Shown here: positions 43,299 through 52,116 of the stretch, piece after piece
Layout: each line of letters opens with the position of its first letter
How positions within the stretch are numbered: the stretch's first letter is position 1
DNA from: Thermopolyspora flexuosa
GTDB lineage: Bacteria; Actinomycetota; Actinomycetes; Streptosporangiales; Streptosporangiaceae
Length of the DNA stretch: 64,000 nt
Reading direction: 5' to 3'
Assembly: GCF_006716785.1 (NCBI RefSeq)
Contig: NZ_VFPQ01000001.1
Coordinates: 1,798,001 to 1,862,000 of the forward strand
Translations under genes and position numbers: made by a program
Notes under the pieces: model-generated
Database searches by the model: none
The model's input: the letters and a program-made list of their open reading frames with translations, nothing else
Told to the model about the DNA's origin: nothing

Positions 43299-44649
43299 CG
43301 ATCACTCGCTCCTCGGGTAGTTCGTACAGCCGGGCGCGCTCGCGCAGCGCGAGCGCGGAGCCGAGGGTGAGCGGCCCGGTGCGGCCCACGAACATCAGCA
43401 GCGCGAGCAGCACCTGCCCGGCCGCGGGGATGTCCGCGGTGATGCCGGTGGACAGCCCCACGGTGGCGGCGGCCGAGACGACCTCGAACAGCACCTGATC
43501 CAGACTATGCGGGGTCAGCACGAGCAGAAGGTACGTCGAGACCGCGATCAGCGTCGCGAGCGTCATCACGAGCGCGACCGCCTGGCGCTGCGCCGGCTCC
43601 GGCAGCCGCCGGTTGCCGATGTTCACCCGGGGCTCGCCGCGCATCTCGGCCCAGATGATGAACACGAGCATGCCCAGCGTGGTGACCTTGATCCCGCCGG
43701 CCGTGCTCGCGCTGCCGCCGCCGATGAACATCAGCGCGTCGATCGCCAGCCAGCTCGACGGGTTCATCTCCGCCACGTCGATCGCGGCGAACCCGGCCGA
43801 GCGCGGCATCACCGCCATGAAGAAACCCGCGAGGATCTTCCCCGGATCGTCGAGCGCCCCCAGCGTCCGCGGGTTCGCCCACTCGGTCACCGTGAGCACG
43901 AACATGCCCAGCGCCAGCAGCACCGCCGACACCCACAGCGTGAGCCGGGTGACCAGCGACCAGCGCCGCGGGTGCCGCCAGGATCGCAGCAGCTCGAACA
44001 CGACCGGGAAGCCGAGCCCGCCGACGATCGAGGCGAACGCGATCGGCAGGCACACCCACGCGTCGGTGACGAACCGCGCCAGATTGTCCGGCCACAGCAC
44101 GAACCCGGCGTTGTTGAACGCGGACACGCCGTGGAAGGCGCCGTGGTAGACGGCCCGGAGGAACGGCTCGCCGTACCCGGTCATGAACCGCACGGTGAGC
44201 ACGGCCCCCACCGCCGCCTCGACGACGAGGCTGAACAGGGCGACGTTGCGCACCACGCGGCGCACGTCGCCGGCGCTGAGCGCCTTGGTCTCGGCGGCGG
44301 CGAACAACCGCGCGCGCAGCCCGATCCGGCCGGACACGAGCACGGTGAACAGCGTGGCGAGCGTCATGATGCCGAGGCCGCCGATCTGCATCAGCATCAT
44401 GATCACCAGCTCGCCGAACAGCGACCAGTGCCGCTCGGTGTCGACGACGGTGAGCCCGGTCAGGCTCACCGCCGAGGTCGCGGTGAACAGGGCGGTGAGC
44501 CAGTAGGCCGGCTCACCCGACGTGGTCGCGATCGGCAGCGCGAGCAGCACGGTGCCGAGCAGCGCGGCCGCGCCGAAGCCGGTGGCGATGACCTGGGTGG
44601 GGTTCTGGAACCGGTCCAGCAGGCCGGCCCACCGGGCCTGCCGCATCAC
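43291..44649 (-). CDS. ktrB: KtrB/TrkH-type potassium transporter subunit
   Basis: The 452-residue product has the four selectivity-filter repeats of the SKT family: ATSAVSLTGLTVVD (first), HGVSAFNNAGFVLWP (second), FMAVMPRSAGFAAIDVAEM (third) and AATVGLSTGITADIPAAG (fourth), each with a Gly that binds potassium. It forms the membrane pore of a Na-dependent or independent potassium uptake system with the RCK protein. The ATG at 44649 starts MMRQARWAGLLDRFQNPTQV, the usual beginning. The gene precedes ktrA in one operon. Confidence 0.85.
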   Translation of the reverse strand: MMRQARWAGLLDRFQNPTQVIATGFGAAALLGTVLLALPIATTSGEPAYWLTALFTATSAVSLTGLTVVDTERHWSLFGELVIMMLMQIGGLGIMTLATLFTVLVSGRIGLRARLFAAAETKALSAGDVRRVVRNVALFSLVVEAAVGAVLTVRFMTGYGEPFLRAVYHGAFHGVSAFNNAGFVLWPDNLARFVTDAWVCLPIAFASIVGGLGFPVVFELLRSWRHPRRWSLVTRLTLWVSAVLLALGMFVLTVTEWANPRTLGALDDPGKILAGFFMAVMPRSAGFAAIDVAEMNPSSWLAIDALMFIGGGSASTAGGIKVTTLGMLVFIIWAEMRGEPRVNIGNRRLPEPAQRQAVALVMTLATLIAVSTYLLLVLTPHSLDQVLFEVVSAAATVGLSTGITADIPAAGQVLLALLMFVGRTGPLTLGSALALRERARLYELPEERVIVG

Positions 44650-45118
44650 TCAGCCGCCCGGGACGCGGCGACCTGCCATGGTCGTCCGGGCGTCACGGGT
44701 ACGGCGGGCGCACCGACGGCGATGTCGAGCATGAGACCAGAGAATAGCCCGCCGCCCCTGGCAGGTCGCGGCCTGCCGGGCCGGGGCCGTACGCGCCCGC
44801 CGGGCCGCCGTGCGCCGGGCCCGCGGTCACGGAAGCGGGGCCACGCGGCCGGTCGCGGACCGCGCCGGATCGGCCGCCGGGTGACGCGTGCCTGCTCCGG
44901 CCGCCCGGCCCGAGACGGGTGTTCGTCGTCCGCGCTGCGGGGAAGAGCACACTCTGTGCACAATGCGGTGGCATGCGCGTTCGGTTGTTCAACGTCAGGA
45001 TTTGACAGTTTGTCGCGGTGTCCTTCGACATTTTCTGATCGAATCCACCTTCTGCTGAGGCGGCCCCTGTGCGACACTGTGCCGGCGGCGAACCGGCCGC
45101 TGCTCCGCTGGAGCCCGC
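44650..45118. other. 469-bp divergent spacer with a possible promoter
   Basis: TTGACA at 45002-45007 with CGACAT at 45026-45031 (18-base spacer) may drive the XRE gene at 45119. Leftward promoters for the Ktr operon should lie near 44,660-44,760 but none is obvious. The palindrome TGTGCACA at 44956-44963 is noted. No gene is supported. Confidence 0.4.
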
Positions 45119-46057
45119 ATGCCCTCCGCCGACTCCGAAGACGACCTACGGGATGGTTCCGTGGACGAACGATCAGCGGGTCCCATGATGGCGCGCCGGA
45201 TACTCGGCGCGCGGCTGCGTGCACTGAGGGAACAGGCCGGCCTCGACCGGGCGGCGGCGGGCCGGGCGATCCGGGCCTCCGAGGCGAAGATCCGCAGGCT
45301 GGAGAAGGGCGCGTCGGCGTTCAAGCGCCGTGACGTCGAGGACCTGCTCACCCTGTACGACGTGACCGACCCGGCCGACCGGGCCGTGCTGCTCGACCTG
45401 GTCGACCAGGCGAACGCGCCGGGCTGGTGGCGCGAGTACGCCGACCTGGTGCCGCCGTGGCTGGAGACGTACCTCGGGCTGGAGCAGAGCGCGAGCGTCA
45501 TCCGCACCTGGGAGGTGCAGTTCGTGCCCGGCCTGCTGCAGACCCCCGACTACGCCCGGGCCGTGATCACCCATGGCGACTCGATCTTGCGCAGCGACGA
45601 GATCGACCGCTGGGTCGCGCTGCGCATGCGCCGCCAGCGCATCCTCTTCCCGCCCAACGAGGTCCGGCTGTGGGCGATCGTCGACGAGGGGGCGCTGCTG
45701 CGCCGGATCGGCGGCCCGGCGGTGATGCGCGGGCAGCTCACCCACCTGCTCGACATGGCCGAGCTGCCGAACGTCACGATCCAGGTGCTGCGGCTCGACG
45801 GCCCGCAGAACCCGCGCGCCCTCCGCCCGGTGACGATGCTGCGCGCCGCGGCCGACATCCTGCCCGACGTCGCCTACTGCGAGAACCTCTGCGGCGCCCG
45901 GTTCTTCGACAATCCCGCCGACACCGTCCGCTTCCTCGACCTGCTCAACTGGCTGAGCGTGCACGCGGCCTCGCCCCGGGAGACCCCCGGGATCCTGCGC
46001 GCCATCATCGCGCGCCTCGACGCCGAGCAGCCCGCCGCGTCCCAGCGCCGCGGCTGA
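45119..46057 (+). CDS. XRE-DUF5753 regulator, without an adjacent DUF397 partner
   Basis: The 312-residue product has an XRE HTH at about 25-85 (ILGARLRALREQAGLDRAAA; ASEAKIRRLEKGASAFKRRD) and a DUF5753 domain from about 105 (APGWWREYADLVPPWLETYL; EVQFVPGLLQTPDYARAVI; LDLLNWLSVHAAS). This architecture is very common in actinobacteria, usually together with a small DUF397 gene, as in the BldB/WhiJ-like pairs. I found no DUF397 frame on either side, so it may act alone or with a distant partner. The 12 residues following the ATG at 45119 are acidic; the MMARR at 45185 is an alternative start. Confidence 0.8.
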   Translation: MPSADSEDDLRDGSVDERSAGPMMARRILGARLRALREQAGLDRAAAGRAIRASEAKIRRLEKGASAFKRRDVEDLLTLYDVTDPADRAVLLDLVDQANAPGWWREYADLVPPWLETYLGLEQSASVIRTWEVQFVPGLLQTPDYARAVITHGDSILRSDEIDRWVALRMRRQRILFPPNEVRLWAIVDEGALLRRIGGPAVMRGQLTHLLDMAELPNVTIQVLRLDGPQNPRALRPVTMLRAAADILPDVAYCENLCGARFFDNPADTVRFLDLLNWLSVHAASPRETPGILRAIIARLDAEQPAASQRRG

Positions 46058-46104
46058 CACGGCGGCCGTACCTCCCGGCCGCGGTCGCGGCGGCCGGGCC
46101 GCCC

Positions 46105-47430
46105 TCAGCGCTCCGGCCGGGAAACCGCGGGCAGCACCGTGCCGGTGAGCTCGCCGAAGCCGATCCGGCCGCCGGAGGCCGACGGGGCGCTCGCGCGGAT
46201 GGTGACCACGTCCCCGTCCTCCAGGAAGGCGCGGGACGACCCGTCGCGGAGCCGCAGCGGCCGGGTGCCGCCCCAGGTGAGCTCGATCAGCGAGCCGGCC
46301 TCGCCGGGGTTCGGGCCGCTCACCGTGCCCGAGGCGTACAGGTCGCCGGTGCGCAGCGTGGCGCCGTTCGCGGTGAGGTGCGCGAGCAGCTGCGCGGGCG
46401 ACCAGTACATCTGCGCGAACGGCGGGCGGGACACGACCTCCCCGTTCAGCTCGAGCTCGAAGGTGATGTCGAGCGACCAGTGCGGCTCCTCACGCAGGTA
46501 GCCGATCGGCTCGGGCGACTGCGGCGGGCCGGGCACGCGGGCGGCGCCGAGCGCGGCCATCGGCACCACCCACGGCGAGATCGAGGTGGCGAACGACTTG
46601 CCGAGGAACGGGCCGAGCGGCACGTACTCCCACGCCTGCAGGTCGCGGGCGGACCAGTCGTTGAGCAGCACCACGCCGAACACGTGCCGGTCGAACCGGC
46701 GGGTCGGCACGCTCTCCCCGGGCGCGGTGGGCACCCCCACCACGAAGCCGAGCTCCACCTCGACGTCGAGCCGCCGGGACGGCCCGTCGACCGGCCCGGG
46801 CGCGCCGTGCTCCATGCGCTGCCCGCACGGGCGGATCACCGGGGTGCCGGACACCACCACCGTGCCCGCCCGGCCGTGGTACCCGAGCGGCAGGTGCCGC
46901 CAGTTCGGCGGCAGCGGGTCCTGGCCGGGGCGCAGCATGCGGCCCAGGTTCGCCGCGTGGTGCTCGCTGGCGTAGAAGTCGACGTAGTCGGCGACCTCGA
47001 ACGGCAGGTGCAGGGTGACCCGGTCGAGCGGGACCAGGTACGGCTCGACCAGGGGGCGGCGGCGCTCGTCGGTGAGCAGCTCGACGAGGCGCGCCCGCAC
47101 CTGCGCCCACCGCTCCGGCCCGCGGGACAGGTGGGCGTTGAGCGAGGGGGTGCGGAAGTCCGGGTCGTCGAGGACCGCGCCGAGGTCGAGCACCCAGCGG
47201 CCGATCGCCACGCCCACGCGCCGCCCCGTACCGGGGGTGGAGAACACCCCGTAGGGGAGGTTGTCGATCGGGAAGTCCGAGTCCTCGCTCACCGGGATCC
47301 AGCTCTCCGCCGCGCCCGCCCGCGGCCCCGCCCCGGGGCGTGCCGCCGGGGCCGGGCGCGGCCCGCCGGCGTCCGGCGTGCCCGCCCGCGCCGGACGCGG
47401 TCCCGGTGGGGTCGTCCGTGGCCCGCTCAC
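46105..47430 (-). CDS. fahA: Fumarylacetoacetase
   Basis: The GTG at 47430 overlaps the hmgA stop codon as GTGA, giving 441 residues; the first 38 are a Pro/Ala linker absent from most homologues, but no start exists between it and the conserved SWIPVSEDSDFPIDNLPYG. The catalytic domain shows VDFYASEHHAANLGRMLRPG, NWRHLPLGYHGRAGTVVVSG, the metal-binding LDVEVELGFVVG, and LNDWSARDLQAWEYVPLGPF with SFATSISPWVVPM, as expected. The enzyme cleaves fumarylacetoacetate to fumarate and acetoacetate at the end of tyrosine/homogentisate catabolism. It is translationally coupled to hmgA; maleylacetoacetate isomerase is not in the window. Confidence 0.9.
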   Translation of the reverse strand: MSGPRTTPPGPRPARAGTPDAGGPRPAPAARPGAGPRAGAAESWIPVSEDSDFPIDNLPYGVFSTPGTGRRVGVAIGRWVLDLGAVLDDPDFRTPSLNAHLSRGPERWAQVRARLVELLTDERRRPLVEPYLVPLDRVTLHLPFEVADYVDFYASEHHAANLGRMLRPGQDPLPPNWRHLPLGYHGRAGTVVVSGTPVIRPCGQRMEHGAPGPVDGPSRRLDVEVELGFVVGVPTAPGESVPTRRFDRHVFGVVLLNDWSARDLQAWEYVPLGPFLGKSFATSISPWVVPMAALGAARVPGPPQSPEPIGYLREEPHWSLDITFELELNGEVVSRPPFAQMYWSPAQLLAHLTANGATLRTGDLYASGTVSGPNPGEAGSLIELTWGGTRPLRLRDGSSRAFLEDGDVVTIRASAPSASGGRIGFGELTGTVLPAVSRPER

Positions 47431-48629
47431 CGGGTCCGGCGCCCCGACCAGGTCCAGGCGTAGCCGGGATCCTCGCAGGCGAGCGCGCCCTCGCCGAGCT
47501 CGAGCGGGCGGAAGGTGTCGACCATGACGGCGAGCTCGTCGAAGAACTCCCGGCCGATGCCGCCCTCGTACGCGCCGGGCTGCGGGCCGTGCGCGATGCC
47601 GCCCGGGTGCAGCGAGATCGAGCCCTGCCCGATGCCGGAGCCCCTGCGCGCCTCGTAGTCGCCGCCGCAGTAGAACATCACCTCGTCGGAGTCGACGTTC
47701 GAGTGGTAGTAGGGCACCGGGATCGCGAGCGGGTGGTAGTCCACCTTGCGCGGGACGAAGTTGCAGATGACGAAGTTGTCGCCCTCGAACACCTGGTGGA
47801 CCGGCGGCGGCTGGTGCACCCGGCCGGTGATCGGCTCGAAGTCGGCGATGTTGAAGGTGCACGGGTAGAGGCAGCCGTCCCAGCCGACCACGTCGAACGG
47901 GTGCCGGGCGTACCGGTAGCGGGTGCCCGCCACCCCGCCGGGGCCGTCGCCGCGGTGCTTCACCAGCACCTCCACGTCCTCGCCCTCGGCGAGCAGCGGC
48001 TCGGCCGGGGCGTGCAGGTCGCGCTCGCAGTACGGCGCGTGCTCGAGGAACTGGCCGTACCGGGACAGGTAGCGCCGGGGCGGGCGGATGTGGCCGTTCG
48101 CCTCGATGATGTAGGTGCGCAGCGGGAGCTCGCCGGTCGGGATCCAGCGGTGCGTGGTGGCCCGCGGGATGATCACGTAGTCGCCCTGCCGGGCGTTCAG
48201 CGCCCCGAACACGGTCTCCACCACGGCCGTGCCGGCCTCCACGTAGACGCACTCGTCGCCGATCGCGTTGCGGTACAGCGGCGAGGTGGCGCCCGAGACC
48301 GCGTACGCGATGCGCACGTCGGCGTTGCCGAGCAGCACCCGGCGGCCGGTCACCGGGTCGGCGTCCGCCCACTGCTTGCCGGGGAACAGCTCGTGCGTCC
48401 GCAGGTGGCGGGGGAGCAGGGGACGGTTCGGGGTGAGCGTGGCGTCCGGCGGCTCCCACGGGGCGGCGTCGACGATCGCCGAGGGGATGTGGCGGTGGTA
48501 GAGCAGCGAGGAGTCCGACGAGAACCCCTCCTCGCCCATGAGCTCCTCGTAGTACAGCCCGCCCTCGGGCGTCCGGAACTGGGTGTGGCGCTTGGGCGGA
48601 ACCTCCCCGACCCGCCGGTAGTACGGCAT
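47427..48629 (-). CDS. hmgA: Homogentisate 1,2-dioxygenase
   Basis: The 400-residue product begins MPYYRRVGEVPPKRHTQFR, the typical actinobacterial HmgA start. The beta-barrel core includes RYARHPFDVVGWDGCLYPCT, NIADFEPITGRVHQPPPVHQ, VDYHPLAIPVPYYHSNVDSD and SLHPGGIAHGPQPGAY. The last two hold the His/Glu/His iron ligands of the family. The enzyme opens the ring of homogentisate with oxygen to give maleylacetoacetate. It forms an operon with fahA. The ATG at 48629 has GCAAGGAGGC about 8 bases before it. Confidence 0.9.
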   Translation of the reverse strand: MPYYRRVGEVPPKRHTQFRTPEGGLYYEELMGEEGFSSDSSLLYHRHIPSAIVDAAPWEPPDATLTPNRPLLPRHLRTHELFPGKQWADADPVTGRRVLLGNADVRIAYAVSGATSPLYRNAIGDECVYVEAGTAVVETVFGALNARQGDYVIIPRATTHRWIPTGELPLRTYIIEANGHIRPPRRYLSRYGQFLEHAPYCERDLHAPAEPLLAEGEDVEVLVKHRGDGPGGVAGTRYRYARHPFDVVGWDGCLYPCTFNIADFEPITGRVHQPPPVHQVFEGDNFVICNFVPRKVDYHPLAIPVPYYHSNVDSDEVMFYCGGDYEARRGSGIGQGSISLHPGGIAHGPQPGAYEGGIGREFFDELAVMVDTFRPLELGEGALACEDPGYAWTWSGRRTR

Positions 48630-49333
48630 CTCGCCTCCTTGCGCCGCCGGGGCGTCGGCCGTTGCCTCCCGGCGGGCGGGTCACGCCCTGCCGCGGGCCT
48701 CGCCGCCCCGTTGCGGCCTTAGTCCGTCCCGCACTCTTTCTCGGTCCTTCCCGCCGTCGTCTCCTCCGGAACCCGGGTCGTCGGGGTCCGGGAACGCGGC
48801 AGGCGGCCGTATCGTACGGCGATTTGCCTGATTTGCGAATACTTGCGTTGCGCGGCCCGCGTGCCGGCCGCCCGGAAACGCCGCCCGGCCGGTGCGCGGC
48901 GCCGTACCGGGGCGGCGGCATGGGTGCGGCCATCGCCCGCTTTTTGCGGGAGAGGCGGCCGGAGGGACGAGTCCGCAAACCGGCCCGTTCCGCACCGTCA
49001 ACGCAGCGAAGATCGATTCGCGCGTGGTGTGCCGGCGGGTAAATACCTCGCCGTGATTGGCCGGATTTGCGGGGCAGGCCGCGGCCGTGCGCCGTACGCC
49101 CGTGGTGCGATACGGCGTGACCACCCGTGCCGGACGGCCGCCGACCGGCCCGGCTCCGGCGCGGGACGCACAGGCAGATGGACCGACCGCCGGACGGCGC
49201 CCCGGTTCCGCGCCCGCGGCAAGTGTCGCCTCGGGCGCGCCGCGGCCGGGCACCGGCGCCGGAGCCGCGCGCCGGGGCACGCCCGGGCCGAGCACTCCCC
49301 CCGGTGAGTCGCCGCGATCCCGGAGGAACCACT
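48630..49333. other. 704-bp divergent spacer, no supported gene
   Basis: The spacer lies between hmgA (leftward) and a glycosyltransferase (rightward). Long frames cross it on both strands but lack codon bias and start sites. The less GC-rich part near 48,720-48,850 is the likely place for the hmgA promoter. No regulator gene for the homogentisate pathway is present here. Confidence 0.45.
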
Positions 49334-50497
49334 GTGACGACAACCCAGGGGCCCATCGACGTCGTCCTCGTCGGCTCGAGCCCGTGGTCCGCGGAGCTCT
49401 CCGACGACGACCTCAACCTGCGTACGGCACACGCGCTCGCCGAGCGGCTCGGCGGGCGGTTCGACGTGATCGTGCCCGCCGGGCCGGCAATGCCCGGCCG
49501 CATCGACCGCGACCCGGTGCGCGTGCACCGGGTGGAGGCGCGCAGCCGCCCCGGCTTCCTGCTCGCCGCCCAGCGTGCGCTGCGGGAGCTGCGCGAGCCG
49601 TGGGAGACCCCGCGGCGTCCGCCGGCGCTGGTGTCCGCCGACCCGCTCGCCGCGCTCGCCGTGGAGACGTCCCGGATCCGCCGCGGCCATCCGCACGTCG
49701 TGCAGATTCAGGGCGAGGTGCTCGAACCCGGCCCCGGGTACGGCGGGCCGGTGAGGCGCCGCATGCTCGCCACGGCGACCCGGTTCGCGGTGCGCCGCGC
49801 CGACGCGGTGCGGGCGGGGAGCCGGAGCCTGCAGCACGCGGCCGCCCGGCTCACCCACCGGCCGGTGGAGTTCATCGGGAACCGGGTGGACACCCGCGTG
49901 TTCCGCCCGGCCGATGGCCCGGTGGCGGGCCCGGACGCCTCCGACGCGATCATGATCGGCGGCCTGCACACGGCGAGGAACCACCGCACGGTCGTGCACG
50001 CGTGGGCGAGGGTGGTGCGCAGCCACCCGGACGCGGTGCTCACGATCATCGGGGACGGGCCGCGCCGCCCCGCGCTGGAGGCGCTCGTCAGCTGCCTCGG
50101 GCTCACCGCCAACGTGCGCCTGCTCGGGCGGATGCCGCAGGCGGGCGTGCTCCCGCTGCTGCGCGCGTCGCGCTGCCTGGTGCACGCCTCGGTGGCCGAC
50201 GGGCAGCCGCGGGCCGTGCTGGAGGGCATGGCGTGCGGCCTGCCCGTGGTGTGCAGCGACCTCCCCGGGCATCGGGAGATCGTCGCGCCCGGGGCCGGGC
50301 TGCTCGTCCCGGCCGAGGACATCGCCGCCTGGACCGGGGCGCTCACCACGGTGCTCGGCGACCCGCAGCGGGCCGCCGCGATGGGCCGCGCCGGCCGGGC
50401 GTACGTGGTCGAGCACCACGACTTCGAGACGAACGCCGACCGCATGGCCGAGCTGATCCGGCGCGTCGCGGCCGTCGTGCCGCAGCCGGTGTCCTGA
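49334..50497 (+). CDS. GT4-family glycosyltransferase
   Basis: The GTG at 49334 follows GGAGGAA; the product has 387 residues. The GT-B fold is clear: an N-terminal Rossmann domain with GSSPWSAELSDDDLNLRTAH, then EFIGNRVDTRVFRPADGP, and a C-terminal domain with GGLHTARNHRTVVHAWARV, LTIIGDGPRRPALEALVSCL, VRLLGRMPQAGVLPLLRASR and the E-x7-E nucleotide-sugar motif HASVADGQPRAVLEGMACGL. Retaining enzymes of this family transfer sugars from UDP- or GDP-sugars to lipid or glycan acceptors at the membrane. Together with a second GT4 and an epimerase nearby it suggests synthesis of a surface or exported glycan. Confidence 0.85.
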   Translation: MTTTQGPIDVVLVGSSPWSAELSDDDLNLRTAHALAERLGGRFDVIVPAGPAMPGRIDRDPVRVHRVEARSRPGFLLAAQRALRELREPWETPRRPPALVSADPLAALAVETSRIRRGHPHVVQIQGEVLEPGPGYGGPVRRRMLATATRFAVRRADAVRAGSRSLQHAAARLTHRPVEFIGNRVDTRVFRPADGPVAGPDASDAIMIGGLHTARNHRTVVHAWARVVRSHPDAVLTIIGDGPRRPALEALVSCLGLTANVRLLGRMPQAGVLPLLRASRCLVHASVADGQPRAVLEGMACGLPVVCSDLPGHREIVAPGAGLLVPAEDIAAWTGALTTVLGDPQRAAAMGRAGRAYVVEHHDFETNADRMAELIRRVAAVVPQPVS

Positions 50498-50682
50498 AGC
50501 CGGCCCCGCCTGGGTTCGGCGGCGCGGCGTCGCATCCGGAGCGGCCGGGCCCCGGGCGGGCCCGCGCCTCGGGTACGGCGCACCGTGGCGGCGGCCCCGC
50601 GCCCGCCCGTGCGACCGCCAACGGCCGGATCGGCCATGGACTGCGGTGCCGTGCCGTACGCGGAACCGCACGTGGAAACGAA

Positions 50683-50742
50683 ACGGCCGCGCGGCCGCGA
50701 CCGGTCCGCCTCATCGTGCGTCCCGGTCGCCCGCGCGGCCGT
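50683..50742. terminator. Terminator hairpin, probably for the leftward beta-helix gene
   Basis: The sequence ACGGCCGCGCGGCC at 50683-50696 and its counterpart GGCCGT-containing arm at 50730-50742 form a long GC-rich stem, with GACCGG and CCGGTC as an inner pair. On the minus strand it is followed by CGTTTCGTTTCC, a T-rich tract. It lies about 50 bases past the end of the beta-helix gene, in the spacer 50498-50790 that otherwise holds nothing. Confidence 0.6.
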
Positions 50743-50790
50743 CGCCTCGCGTGCCCGCGCCCGCCGGCAACGGGCACGCAAGGCAGGTGA

Positions 50791-51786
50791 TCAGGCGGGG
50801 CAGCGTGCCACGCTGCCCGCGGGCGCGCAGTCGTCGGTCCTGTTGGCGGTGACGGTGGTGCCCGCCAGCCGGACCGCGCCGTTGACGAAGTCGTTGTAGA
50901 CGCCGCCGCCGCTGTCGCCGGCCTTGTTGCGGCTGACCGTCGTGCTCAGCATGCGCGAGTACCCGCCGGGCGCGTTGTAGAGGCCGCCGCCGCGGGCCTT
51001 GGCGACGTTGCCGCTGATGGTGGTGTTGCGGAAGGTCGCCCTCCCGCCCTGCTCGTTGTAGACGCCGCCGCCGACGCCGGCCTGGTTGCCGCCGATGTGG
51101 CTGCGCAGCGCGTGCAGCTCGCCGCGGTTGAGGATGCCGCCGCCGGCCCCGGCGGCGGGCGCCGCCGCGCGGCGGGCGCCGAAGCTGGAGCCGCGGGTCA
51201 CGCCACTCGTGCGCACCTCGGTGATCGTGGTGGAGGCGCCGCGGGCCCGGTTGCCGGACACGTTGGTGTCGACCAGGGTGACGCTGCCGCCGAGGTTGGC
51301 GACCGCGCCGCCGGTGGCGGAGGCGTTGTCCTCGACGGTGCTCGTGCGCAGGGCGAGCCGGCCCTGGACGAGGATGCCGCCGCCGGGGTAGCGGCCGGAG
51401 TCCCCGCCGGCGACCGTCACGCTGGTGAGCTTGAGGCTCCCCGACTCGCCCACCTCGATGAGGCGGAACCGGGGGGCGTCCTCGGCCCGGCGGATCGTGG
51501 TGCCCGAGCCGAGGATGGTGACGTCGCCGATGATGATCGGCAGCCCGTTCGGCCCGTACTCGCCGGTCGAGGAGGGCCGGGTCAGGACGTACTCACACAG
51601 TGGCGTCAGCCTCAGGATGCCCCGGCCGATGGCGTTCACCGTGGCGATCGCATCGAGCAGTGCGGGGACATCGCACGGAATGGTCACCTCCCTGGCCTGC
51701 GCGTGGACGGGGGCTGTCGGCCAGAGGATCTGCGCGGTCATGGCCGCGCACGCGATCCGCCCGGCTTTTCGAAGAAATGCGTTCAT
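50791..51786 (-). CDS. Secreted right-handed parallel beta-helix protein
   Basis: The ATG at 51786 follows GAGGATCTCCG; the product has 331 residues. Residues 1-30 are a Sec signal peptide (CAAMTAQILWPTAPVHAQA). The mature protein starts EVTIPCDVPALLDAIATVNA, the common beginning of polymorphic outer-membrane/pectate-lyase-like repeat proteins. It then has a ladder of degenerate repeats such as SGNRARGASTTITEVRTSG, GGGILNRGELHALRSHIGGN, GGGVYNEQGGRATFRNTTIS and GGGVYNDFVNGAVRLAGTTV, each forming one turn of a beta helix. Adjacent Asn/Thr/Gly ladders suggest a long extracellular solenoid. No catalytic residues of a lyase are recognised, so a binding or wall-associated role is likely. Two Cys pairs may stabilise it. 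Confidence 0.75.
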   Translation of the reverse strand: MNAFLRKAGRIACAAMTAQILWPTAPVHAQAREVTIPCDVPALLDAIATVNAIGRGILRLTPLCEYVLTRPSSTGEYGPNGLPIIIGDVTILGSGTTIRRAEDAPRFRLIEVGESGSLKLTSVTVAGGDSGRYPGGGILVQGRLALRTSTVEDNASATGGAVANLGGSVTLVDTNVSGNRARGASTTITEVRTSGVTRGSSFGARRAAAPAAGAGGGILNRGELHALRSHIGGNQAGVGGGVYNEQGGRATFRNTTISGNVAKARGGGLYNAPGGYSRMLSTTVSRNKAGDSGGGVYNDFVNGAVRLAGTTVTANRTDDCAPAGSVARCPA

Positions 51787-52116
51787 CGGAGATCCTCGTC
51801 GAGTTTCGAAGTATTCGCGACGCGTCGTCCGGATGCGGGATACCTGGTGCCGAGCATGCGGACGGCGGCCACACGTGCCGGTCATACGCGGCCTGATTAT
51901 TGCTGGTCGGCGATGGTGTGCTTCGCTCTGTTCCGGCGTCTTGATGACGGCTTTTCAGCAATTTCTTCCTTGCTTTGTTCAGACGATAAACACGGCTATC
52001 CGGACGCCGCACCGACATTTGTCGGGACATTTCGCTGCATAGTCCTCGGATGTCCCGGAAATCCGCCGCACATGGCCTCTTGCGCGGAGAGTCAGAGATC
52101 GCTACGGTCCGTATCC
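51787..52116. other. 330-bp divergent spacer
   Basis: The spacer lies between the leftward beta-helix gene and the rightward glycosyltransferase gene. It is AT-richer near 51,890-52,030, consistent with divergent promoters, but no box pair is convincing. The exact start of the next gene inside or just after it is uncertain. Confidence 0.4.

Noticed and set aside
46105-49503. A 1132-codon open frame on the minus strand
   Set aside because: It is fahA read upstream through the hmgA region in another frame; the upstream part is Arg/Pro-rich shadow sequence. The true gene starts at 47430.
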